Shown here: one piece after another, positions 55,462 through 62,850 of the stretch
Layout of the letters: each line of letters opens with the position of its first letter
How positions within the stretch are numbered: position 1 is the stretch's first letter
From: Salinirubrum litoreum
GTDB taxonomy: Archaea; Halobacteriota; Halobacteria; Halobacteriales; Haloferacaceae
Direction: 5' to 3'
Assembly: GCF_020567425.1 (NCBI RefSeq)
Contig: NZ_JAJCVJ010000004.1
Location: forward strand, 1 to 64,000
Length of the DNA stretch: 64,000 nt
Position numbers and translations under genes: made by a program
The notes under the pieces: generated by a model
Databases searched by the model: none
What the model was told of the DNA's origin: nothing
Seen by the model: the letters and a program-made list of their open reading frames with translations, nothing else

Positions 55462-56613
55462 ATGCCACGGATAACCGACTACGACCTGTACGAGGTCCCG
55501 CCGCGGTGGCTGTTCCTCCGCATCGAGACGAGCGACGGCCGTGTCGGCTGGGGCGAACCCGTCGTCGAAGGGCGTGCCCACAGCGTGCGGGCCGCCGTCG
55601 AGGAGTTGATGGAGAGTTCCCTCCTCGGTGAAGACCCCCACCCCGTCGCGGACCACTGGCAGGTGATGTACCGCGGTGGCTTCTACCGGGGCGGCCCGAT
55701 ACTCATGTCGGCTATCGCGGGTATCGATCAAGCGCTCTGGGACCTCCGCGGGAAAGCGTTCGGCGCGCCCGTCTCCGAACTGCTCGGCGGCCCGGTCCGC
55801 GAGAAGATGCGAGTCTACCAGTGGGTCGGCGGTGACCGCCCGGCGGACGTGGGCGACGCGGCGGCGGCGAAGGTCGAACAGGGGTTCTCCGCGCTGAAGA
55901 TGAACGCGACGCCGGAGTTCGGACGGATCGAACACCCTGCCGCCGTCGAGGCGGCGGTCGACCGCATCCGAACGGTCCGCGAGCGAGTCGGTCCAGAGGT
56001 CGACATCGGCGTCGACTTCCACGGCCGGGTCGCGAAGTCGATGGCGAAGCGACTCGCCGAGCGACTCGACCCCTACGACCCGATGTTCGTCGAGGAACCG
56101 GTCCTCCCCGAACACAACGAAGCGTTGCCCGACATCGCCGCACACACGTCGACACCGATCGCGACGGGCGAACGGATGTACTCGCGGTGGGACTTCAAAC
56201 CCCTCCTCGAACAGGGTGTCGTGGACGTCATCCAGCCGGATCTCTCGCACGCGGGCGGCATCACCGAGGTGAAGAAGATCGCCGACATGGCCGAGGCGTA
56301 CGACGTGGCGCTCGCACCGCACTGTCCACTCGGCCCCATCGCCCTGGCCGCGTGTCTCCAGGTCGACGGCGTCTGTCACAACGCGCTCATCCAGGAACAG
56401 AGCCTCGGCATCCACTACAACGAGGGAAGCGACGTCCTCGACTACCTGGCGGATCCGGCGGTCTTCGACTACCACGAGGGCTTCGTCGACCTGCCGGACG
56501 GCCCCGGCCTCGGCATCGAGATCGACGAGGCGGTCGTCGAGGCTCGTGCCGGTGACGTCGACTGGCACAATCCAGTCTGGCGGCACGACGACGGCAGTGT
56601 CGCGGAGTGGTGA
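55462..56613 (+). CDS. dgoD: Galactonate-dehydratase-like enolase-superfamily enzyme
   Basis: 383 residues, the same length as known DgoD proteins. RGGFYRGGPILMSAIAGIDQ, then ALWDLRGKAFG is the conserved N-terminal stretch. Metal ligands: Asp in GVDFHGR, Glu in FVEEPVLPE and Glu in ATGERMYSRWDF; the later His is in APHCPLGPI and the first active-site His in the FHG motif. The reaction would give 2-keto-3-deoxygalactonate from D-galactonate. It starts four bases after the GH2 stop. Related aldonates (gluconate, xylonate) remain possible. Confidence 0.85.
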   Translation: MPRITDYDLYEVPPRWLFLRIETSDGRVGWGEPVVEGRAHSVRAAVEELMESSLLGEDPHPVADHWQVMYRGGFYRGGPILMSAIAGIDQALWDLRGKAFGAPVSELLGGPVREKMRVYQWVGGDRPADVGDAAAAKVEQGFSALKMNATPEFGRIEHPAAVEAAVDRIRTVRERVGPEVDIGVDFHGRVAKSMAKRLAERLDPYDPMFVEEPVLPEHNEALPDIAAHTSTPIATGERMYSRWDFKPLLEQGVVDVIQPDLSHAGGITEVKKIADMAEAYDVALAPHCPLGPIALAACLQVDGVCHNALIQEQSLGIHYNEGSDVLDYLADPAVFDYHEGFVDLPDGPGLGIEIDEAVVEARAGDVDWHNPVWRHDDGSVAEW

Positions 56614-56673
56614 CCGCCAGACGAAGCTGAATCGCACGACGACCTCACGACGAACACACGGAGCATACGAATC

Positions 56674-57825
56674 ATGACCGGACGCGACAGATGGACCGAC
56701 GAACAGGCGTGGAACTGGTACCAGGAACAGGAGTGGCCCGTCGGGTGTAACTACCTCCCGTCGACCGCGGTCAACCCGACGGAGATGTGGCAGGCGGCGA
56801 CCTTCGATCCCGAGACGATCGACAGGGAACTCGGCTGGGCCGCAGACTGGGGGATGAACTCCGTCCGCGTCTTCCTGCAGTATCTCGTCTGGAAGGACGA
56901 CCCCGAGGCGCTCGCAGAGCGCATGGACCGGTTCCTGGAGATCGCCGACGACCACGGCCTCTCGACGATGTTCGTGCTCTTCGACGACGTCGGCTTCTCC
57001 GGAGACGAACCCTACCTCGGCCCCCAGAAGGATCCGATCCCGGACACCCACAACAGTCAGTGGACGCCGAGTCCCGGACACGAACGCGTCGTCGACCGGT
57101 CGACGTGGCCGGACCTCGCCGACTACGTCCGGGACGTCGTCCGGCGGTTCCGTGGCGACGAACGGATCTTCTGCTGGGACACGTACAACGAACCGGGTAA
57201 CAGCAAGATGGACGAGCGGTCCAACCCGCTCTTGCGGGAGTCGTTCACCTGGGCGCGCGAGGCGGACCCGATCCACCCGATCACGGCGGGCGTGAACTGG
57301 GACCCGAACCGGTCCGAACAGAACCGCATCGGGAGCGAGGAGGCTGACGTCGTGTCGTTCCACGACTACAGCGATTTCGCGTTCACCAGACACCGGGTCG
57401 AAGGACTCAAAGAGGAGTGGGGTCGGCCGCTCCTCTGTACCGAGTGGCTCGCCCGGACGCGCGATAATCTGGCCGAGTCGCACCTCCCGTACTTCAAACG
57501 CGAAGGGATCGGCTGTTACACGTGGGGCTTCGTCAACGGGAAACTCCAGACACATCTCCCGTGGAGCACGGCACAGACGTCCATCGCCGAGGCGATCGAG
57601 GAGGAAGACACCGACACGTGGTTCCACGACCTGGTCCACGACGACGGGACCCCGTATCGACCGGCCGAGTACGAGACGTTCAGGCGGTACGTCGTCGACG
57701 ACGAGGACCCACCCTCGCTCGAGGCGATCGCAGCGCTCGCACCGGGAGCCGACCCCGAGACGATCCGCACCGCCACCGACGTCGACGTGTCTGCCGAGGA
57801 CCAGGCGGGGCCTTACCACGAGTGA
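56674..57825 (+). CDS. GH5-like cellulase-fold glycosidase
   Basis: 383 residues, no signal peptide. TIM-barrel cues: GMNSVRVFLQYLVW, catalytic acid Glu173 in CWDTYNEPGN and nucleophile Glu257 in LLCTEWLART. It belongs to the GH5/clan A group, with endo- or exo-activity on beta-linked glycans. Cytosolic location suggests short oligosaccharides. It starts 60 bases after the dehydratase and is followed by the SDR gene after three bases. Confidence 0.83.
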   Translation: MTGRDRWTDEQAWNWYQEQEWPVGCNYLPSTAVNPTEMWQAATFDPETIDRELGWAADWGMNSVRVFLQYLVWKDDPEALAERMDRFLEIADDHGLSTMFVLFDDVGFSGDEPYLGPQKDPIPDTHNSQWTPSPGHERVVDRSTWPDLADYVRDVVRRFRGDERIFCWDTYNEPGNSKMDERSNPLLRESFTWAREADPIHPITAGVNWDPNRSEQNRIGSEEADVVSFHDYSDFAFTRHRVEGLKEEWGRPLLCTEWLARTRDNLAESHLPYFKREGIGCYTWGFVNGKLQTHLPWSTAQTSIAEAIEEEDTDTWFHDLVHDDGTPYRPAEYETFRRYVVDDEDPPSLEAIAALAPGADPETIRTATDVDVSAEDQAGPYHE

Positions 57826-57831
57826 TCCGTG

Positions 57832-58680
57832 ATGGCAGACGCCGAGGCACGCGGACGGTTCGCGGGGCAGACGGTGCTCGTCACCGGGTCGACCCGTGGG
57901 ATCGGGGCGGGAGTCGCTCGCCGGTTCGTCGAGGAGGGCGCAGACGTCGTGGTCACCGGCCGGTCGGTCGCCGAAGGTGAGGCGGTCGCCAGCGAGTTGG
58001 CAGGTCGCACGGACCGCGGCGACGCCCACTTCGTTCGGGCGGACATGCGCGACCCCGACGATATCGAGGCGCTCCTCCGCGCGACTACGGAGGTGTACGG
58101 CACCCTCGACGTGTTGGTGAACAACGCGGGCGTCCAGACCGAGACGACGGCGGCGGCCGCGACGATGGACGACTGGGAGTTCGTCGTCGAGACGGACTTC
58201 CGGTCGTTCTGGCTCTGCGCGAAGCACGCAGTCGACCACATGACCGCGGGTGGTTCGATCGTCAACATGTCGTCGAACCACGCGTTCTCCACGATGCCGG
58301 GGCTCTTCCCGTACAACGCGGTGAAGGCCGGCATCGACGGGATGACCCGCGCGCTGGCGCTGGAACTGGGTCCGCACGGCGTCCGCGTCAACACCGTCAA
58401 CCCCGGCTGGATCGAGGTCGAACGGACGAGCGACGAACTCCCGCCCGACGAACGCCAGCAGGTCGAAGCCATCCACCCGCTCGGTCGGATCGGGACGCCG
58501 GCAGACGTGGCCGGAACGGTGGCGTTTCTCGCGAGCGACGACGCCGCCTTCGTCACCGGTGCCAGCCTCCTCGTCGACGGCGGCCGGTCGGCGGTGATGC
58601 AGGATCACACGTTCGTCGAGTACGCCGACGAGGTTCGCTCCGACGACGCGTCGAGAGAGACGGACGAGTCGTCCGACTGA
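57832..58680 (+). CDS. SDR-family dehydrogenase
   Basis: 282 residues from ATG 57832 (GTG 57829 is an alternative). Cofactor loop TGSTRGIGAG, NNAG motif in VLVNNAGVQT, catalytic Tyr-Lys in YNAVKAG with the Ser/Asn before it, and NPGWIEVERTSD. Within this operon a sugar (for example galactose) to lactone oxidation would supply the dehydratase; that is inferred. VTGRSV after strand 2 suggests NADP preference, but this is weak. Confidence 0.85.
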   Translation: MADAEARGRFAGQTVLVTGSTRGIGAGVARRFVEEGADVVVTGRSVAEGEAVASELAGRTDRGDAHFVRADMRDPDDIEALLRATTEVYGTLDVLVNNAGVQTETTAAAATMDDWEFVVETDFRSFWLCAKHAVDHMTAGGSIVNMSSNHAFSTMPGLFPYNAVKAGIDGMTRALALELGPHGVRVNTVNPGWIEVERTSDELPPDERQQVEAIHPLGRIGTPADVAGTVAFLASDDAAFVTGASLLVDGGRSAVMQDHTFVEYADEVRSDDASRETDESSD

Positions 58681-58899
58681 GCGACGGTCGCCGGCCGGGT
58701 CGACGACCGTCGACGTGCGATCGAACGCAGCGAAGTCGCCCGGAGTGACCCACACTCGAGACCGATCTGTGTCCGTCCTCGCTCTCGACTCCACGTTTCG
58801 AACACGGCGAGCCGAATACGATCTCGGATAAGCGAATTTTGCGACTCGATATAGTCACACTCGGAACATCCTTTGCAGTTCGACAGACAGCTATCGCGT

Positions 58900-59373
58900 A
58901 TGAACGACGGAGACGGAGAAACTGGGGGCGACGTGACCGTTTCGATGGAGATAACTGGCGAATACGGTGACGTCGTGGCCAAGTTACGGATGGACGAGTC
59001 GACCCCGGCTCTTGTCGAGCCACTGCGACACGATATCGACGTCCTCCTCGAGACGGTCGAGCGCATCGGCGGTGGGACCCGGCGTGTGATCGCGGCCGAA
59101 CTGCCGTCCGACACCTCGGTCCCGTACGACCCGCAGGCGGTCGTCGAAACCCTGCAGGTGCTCGAACGCTACGATCTGGTGGTACTGGATGGTAACACCT
59201 GGAAACCGGGACCGGACTCCGGTGACACGCCGGGATCGGCGACCGACCCACGCCACCCGACCGACCCCGCGTCCGATGGGCCACGACGCTCACCGCCGAC
59301 TCGTACGGTCCCCCGACGCCCGGCATCCGCTGATTGCTCGCGACCTCGCCGGTCCAGTCGCATAAAAGTGTAG
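58900..59373 (+). CDS. Hypothetical protein, winged-helix-like with basic tail
   Basis: 157 residues from ATG 58900. The start resembles a small beta-sheet (VTVSMEITGEYGDVVAKLRM), then helices and LQVLERYDLVVLDGNTW, which looks like the end of a winged helix and its wing. The last 55 residues are Pro/Arg/Ser rich and low in order. Probably transcription-related; no family is recognised. Confidence 0.6.
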   Translation: MNDGDGETGGDVTVSMEITGEYGDVVAKLRMDESTPALVEPLRHDIDVLLETVERIGGGTRRVIAAELPSDTSVPYDPQAVVETLQVLERYDLVVLDGNTWKPGPDSGDTPGSATDPRHPTDPASDGPRRSPPTRTVPRRPASADCSRPRRSSRIKV

Positions 59374-59383
59374 AAACGAACGA

Positions 59384-59429
59384 TTTAGGCGAGCCAAACA
59401 AACGCACGTTTGTTTTAGGTGCGCCAAAC
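59384..59429 (+). promoter_or_regulatory. Two DtxR-type operators before the NifU-like gene
   Basis: TTTAGGCGAGCCAAAC (59384-59399) and TTTAGGTGCGCCAAAC (59414-59429), 30 bases apart, fit the TTAGG-N4-CC dyad seen perfectly at 60288 before the DtxR-type regulator gene. AAACAAACG-CA-CGTTTGTTT joins them as a further inverted repeat. Probably metal-dependent repression. Confidence 0.6.
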
Positions 59430-59469
59430 AGCGAACTCTTATTACGAATGTGGGCATACGTCTACGTGT

Positions 59470-59796
59470 ATGAGCGCAGAAGGCCTCGAACGACGAACGC
59501 GGAACTACCTCAGTGACAACGTGCCCCAGATTCAGGACCACGGCGGCCACTTCCAGATCGAAGACGTCGACGAGGCGACCGGCGAGGTGACGGTCTCCAT
59601 CGGCGGCGCCTGCTCAGGGTGTGGCATCGCGCCGATGACGATGCGAGCCATCGAACAGCGCCTCCCCGACGAGGTCGACGAGGTGACCTCGGTCAAGGTC
59701 CGGCGTGCCAGTGGCCCGCGAGCGGCCGTGATGCCGAACAAGACCGACGAGATGGAGGACATGGAAGAGTACAGCGACTACTCCCCGCCGTTCTGA
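59470..59796 (+). CDS. NifU-like iron-sulfur scaffold protein (C-terminal domain type)
   Basis: 108 residues from ATG 59470. VTVSIGGACSGCGIAPMTMR carries the CxxC of the NifU C-terminal domain, which binds a Fe-S cluster. An alternative upstream start would cross the second operator. The two operators upstream suggest control by the DtxR-type regulator; this agrees with iron-dependent need. The 3' end overlaps the regulator's end by 19 bases, convergently. Confidence 0.88.
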   Translation: MSAEGLERRTRNYLSDNVPQIQDHGGHFQIEDVDEATGEVTVSIGGACSGCGIAPMTMRAIEQRLPDEVDEVTSVKVRRASGPRAAVMPNKTDEMEDMEEYSDYSPPF

Positions 59797-60233
59797 ATCT
59801 CTCCGTTCTCTTCGCCCGCCGACGGTGGTTCGTCGAGTCGCTCGGTGACCACCGGTGACACGTCGGCACTCTCGTCGACCGCGACCGGGAGCGTCGCCGC
59901 GAACCGTTTTGCGACGTCCGGACTCACGACACCCGCGAGTTCCATCGCCTCCCGTTCGTACTCCTCCAGTCCGAGGACGCTCCGGAAGAACCACGAGAGG
60001 GTCACGTACGTCTCGTGGAGTTCCTCGCCCCGGCGTCTGCCGGCCTCGGTCAACGTCGCCCCCTCGTACGGTTCGTAGGTGAGCCATCCCTCGGACTCGA
60101 ACTCGCGGAACGCCTCGATCACCGTCGCGGGCGACCGGTCGAGCGCCGACGCGACGACGCCGGGCGCGACGGGCGGCGACTCCCGGTGTTCGGCGACGTA
60201 CAGGCCGAGGAGGTACTGCGGTCGCCGACTCAT
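59778..60233 (-). CDS. DtxR/SirR-family metal-dependent regulator
   Basis: 151 residues. Winged helix at the N-terminus (YLLGLYVAEHRESPPVAPGVVASALDRSP...VIEAFREFESEGWL) and a metal-binding/dimer helix region with ETYVTLSWFFRSVLGLEEYEREAMELAGVV, as in SirR/Idr proteins. The SH3-like domain is missing. A perfect dyad at 60288-60303 in its promoter implies autoregulation. An overlapping 17-codon Arg-rich leader frame (ATG 60283) ends at its start as ATGA; whether it is used is unknown. Confidence 0.88.
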   Translation of the reverse strand: MSRRPQYLLGLYVAEHRESPPVAPGVVASALDRSPATVIEAFREFESEGWLTYEPYEGATLTEAGRRRGEELHETYVTLSWFFRSVLGLEEYEREAMELAGVVSPDVAKRFAATLPVAVDESADVSPVVTERLDEPPSAGEENGEIQNGGE

Positions 60234-60287
60234 CGACGCGTCGCTCGCGAGGTGGGTCGCACACGGCTTCGCTCTCTGCCCATGCGA

Positions 60288-60303
60288 TTTAGGCCAACCT
60301 AAA
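60288..60303. promoter_or_regulatory. Perfect DtxR-type operator
   Basis: TTTAGG-CCAA-CCTAAA, a perfect 16-base dyad 55 to 70 bases upstream of the regulator's start codon. Related half-perfect copies lie before the NifU-like gene at 59384 and 59414. Confidence 0.65.
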
Positions 60304-60362
60304 ACAATGTAGTTCTTTCGGAGGAGAGAGACACCGCGTCTGAGGGTCGGTCGTCGTCGGTC

Positions 60363-60830
60363 TCACTCGCGGTCGGTCGTCTCCGCGACGCCGCTGAGGT
60401 TCGTCACGTCGAGGCGGACGAGTGCGAACAGCGACTCCTCGGGCGCGTCGAAGACGTGGTAGAAGGGGATGTCCTGTTCCCGGTCGGCGGCGCTCGTGGA
60501 CTCACCGGGCAGGCGGTGCTGTGCGAGGTCCTCGACCGTGTTCACGTGTTCGAGGTAGCCCTCGGCGACGACGCTGTGCCACCCCTCGTCGGTGTCGTCG
60601 GCGACGACGAACGTCGCCGAGTTGGTCGCCTCGACGAACTCGCGTTTCCGACTCCCGGGCGCGTAGCCGAGTCGGAAGTAGAACTCCCGGCTCTCGGGGT
60701 CGAAGGTGTACCCGACGGGAATCGCGTAGGAGTCGCCGTCCTTGGCGAGCGAGAGCGTCCCGACCGAGTGTGCCCCGAGAAACGTCTCGATCTGTGCGTC
60801 GCCGAGGGTGGTCGCGGTCGCGTCGGCCAT
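60363..60830 (-). CDS. Pyridoxamine-phosphate-oxidase-like FMN-binding protein
   Basis: 155 residues. GAHSVGTLSLAKDGDSYAIPVG, then YTFDPESREFYFRLGYAPGSRK is the split-barrel flavin-binding fold, and FVEATNSATFVVAD follows. Members act as FMN-dependent oxidoreductases (NimA type) or F420-related proteins; the reaction is not predictable. The last part FDAPEESLFALVRLDVTNLSG is typical for the haloarchaeal group. Stands alone. Confidence 0.85.
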   Translation of the reverse strand: MADATATTLGDAQIETFLGAHSVGTLSLAKDGDSYAIPVGYTFDPESREFYFRLGYAPGSRKREFVEATNSATFVVADDTDEGWHSVVAEGYLEHVNTVEDLAQHRLPGESTSAADREQDIPFYHVFDAPEESLFALVRLDVTNLSGVAETTDRE

Positions 60831-60961
60831 ACCCGGCGTACGTGCTGTGCTATCGAATATCTATCGCCGAGGTCGCGCTCACAGGCCCGCGCCGGAGTGA
60901 CGAGTCACCGACTCTCCCCCATCACAGCAGGATCACGCACCAACTCGCCGCCACAGCAGGA

Positions 60962-61402
60962 TCACGCACTCGCCCGCCGCCACAGCAGGATCGAGTAGCC
61001 CGCGCCGAGGAACACGACGCCGATCAACACGAGCAGGATCAGGAAGGCGACGTAGCCCCACAGCGGGTCGGCGTACGGCAGAATCACGTCGCTCGGTGGC
61101 TCGACGGCCCACGGACTCAGGTGGAAGAAGACCAGCATGCCACCGCCGAGTGTCATCACGACACTCCAGTAGCGTGACCCGGCCCGCCCGGTCAGCGAGA
61201 GGACGAACCCCGTGACGACGAGGGGGTAGATGGCGAGGCTGTACGTGAAGGGGTTGACTTCGGGCGTGATCGGCCAGCCGACGTGGTTCCCTCGGATCAC
61301 GTGGTCCACGTGGTGGGCAAGTCCGAACAGGGTCGCGAGGCCGAACAGCAGGTACGCTCGTGCGGTCAGTCCGCCGGGTCGGTCGTCCGTGTCGGTGTTC
61401 AC
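60962..61402 (-). CDS. Four-helix membrane protein
   Basis: 146 residues from GTG 61402, chosen because GGGGAGG lies 11 bases upstream and the longer frame is low-complexity Arg/Ser. Helices: AYLLFGLATLFGLAHHVDHVI (with His-rich part), LAIYPLVVTGFVLSL, VVMTLGGGMLVFF and VAFLILLVLIGVVFLGAGYSILLW. The HHVDHV cluster could bind metal or haem. The 3' end is duplicated in the following bases (ILLWRR...A twice). The function is unknown. Confidence 0.7.
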   Translation of the reverse strand: MNTDTDDRPGGLTARAYLLFGLATLFGLAHHVDHVIRGNHVGWPITPEVNPFTYSLAIYPLVVTGFVLSLTGRAGSRYWSVVMTLGGGMLVFFHLSPWAVEPPSDVILPYADPLWGYVAFLILLVLIGVVFLGAGYSILLWRRASA

Positions 61403-61472
61403 GTTCGGTGGTTCCTCCCCAACAGAGTGAGTCTGTCCCCAACTGGTTGGTGTGACCGCTCGCACCGCCGGT

Positions 61473-62678
61473 CTACTCGTCGACGATGCCGCCGTCGAGG
61501 TAGTGAGCGATGCGGTCGGTCGACGCCGCCGAGCGTTTCCGGAACCGGACCACACGTTCGCCGTCTTCGCGGTCGTCGGCCCGCACCTCGACGGTTATCG
61601 ACTGCTCGCGGAGGTGGTCGAGCAGCGCCGTGACGGTCGCGGGCGTCCCCCGGACGGTGTGGTCCGTGCCGACCGCCCCGCCCCCGGCGACAGTCTCGAC
61701 CGCGTCGGCCGCCGGGAGGAGAATCGACTCGCCGAGGGCGTGGGCCCGTGCCCGCCTGCGCTCGGCGTCCTCGTCGAACTCGACGGTCTGGAACACCTCC
61801 CGGATCACCCGCGAGAAGAGGAAGTCCTGCCCGTAGTCGAACGGGAGGCCGAAGGCGTGTGCCAGGTCCGCGTGGTGCTGAGCCTCCGTGGTGTACTTGA
61901 CCATCTCTGACCCGTCTACGGACTTCACGACGACGCCCTCCCGCCGCTCGTCGTCGAGCGTCTCGATCACCTCCCGGACGGTCGCGGCCGCCCGCTCCGC
62001 CTCGACGCGCCCGAACGACGCGACCTGCGGGAGGTCGTAGCTCACACAGCGCTCGCGTCGCTCCGAGACCGGGAGCGGGCGACCGGTCTCACGGTCCCTG
62101 ACGCCGAACACCCTGATCGCGTCCCCACCGACGTCGGCGTAGTCGTGTGTCGTGTAGGGCGTCTCCGGGCCGATCAGTTCCGCACAGAGCATCGCCTCGG
62201 GATGGTCGGCGAAGAACGGGTCGAGGTCGAGTGCGTCTCGGACGCGCTCGGTCGTGTACGGACAGACGTGGCCGCTCCGCGTGAGCGCCACCGGTCCCTC
62301 GGCGGCGAGTCCGCCGGCATCCGTGCCGGTCGCGGATCGCTCGCCGTGGTCGGTCACATCTCTCTCGGCCACGGCGCGCAGGTCCACGACCCGGACGTTC
62401 GCGCCGTTCAGTTTCTCCTCGATCACGACGGACTCGTCGGCGTCGAAGACGGTCGTCAGCCCCGGATCGAGGACGAGGACACGCGGGACGCTCGGGTACC
62501 CCCGGACCACGGCGTCGGCGGTCGGGTCGATCACGGTCCCGCCCTCGACGCCGTGGGAGGGTGAGGGCAGGACGTGGTAGACCCGCCCGTCGACGGACCG
62601 ACGCTCGAAGTGCTCGAACAGGTCGGGCGGGTCGGCCGCCGTCGAGTCGATCCGGTCGTAGTAGGCTCGCTCGTCCAT
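61473..62678 (-). CDS. ATP-dependent RNA ligase (Pab1020 type)
   Basis: 401 residues from ATG 62678. Nucleotidyltransferase motif I KLNG with the AMP-accepting Lys89 (IEEKLNGANVRVV), motif III-like PYTTHDYADVGGDAIRVFGVRD, motif IV REGVVVKS and motif V MVKYTT. Family members join RNA ends with ATP in archaea. C-terminal domain of about 130 residues fits the dimerising Pab1020 group. No operon partner is seen. Confidence 0.85.
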   Translation of the reverse strand: MDERAYYDRIDSTAADPPDLFEHFERRSVDGRVYHVLPSPSHGVEGGTVIDPTADAVVRGYPSVPRVLVLDPGLTTVFDADESVVIEEKLNGANVRVVDLRAVAERDVTDHGERSATGTDAGGLAAEGPVALTRSGHVCPYTTERVRDALDLDPFFADHPEAMLCAELIGPETPYTTHDYADVGGDAIRVFGVRDRETGRPLPVSERRERCVSYDLPQVASFGRVEAERAAATVREVIETLDDERREGVVVKSVDGSEMVKYTTEAQHHADLAHAFGLPFDYGQDFLFSRVIREVFQTVEFDEDAERRRARAHALGESILLPAADAVETVAGGGAVGTDHTVRGTPATVTALLDHLREQSITVEVRADDREDGERVVRFRKRSAASTDRIAHYLDGGIVDE

Positions 62679-62850
62679 GCGTGGACCGACGACGCTTCGC
62701 GGCAAAAATCTCCGGTCACCGTCGCTCGGCTCTCGCTCTCGGCGGGGGTTCGATACTCAACCCCCAGAGTCATCACCACGCCTCCCCCACTCGGAGCGTA
62801 CGGACCGCTCACCCGCCACGAGAGGTGACGCGGGTCCGAGACCCCCCGTG

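Noticed and set aside
55096-58794. 1232-residue minus-strand frame opposite the dgoD-GH5-SDR genes
   Set aside because: Low-complexity Val/Asp/Arg protein made by the mirror of acidic, GC-rich genes; no motif and it spans four real genes.
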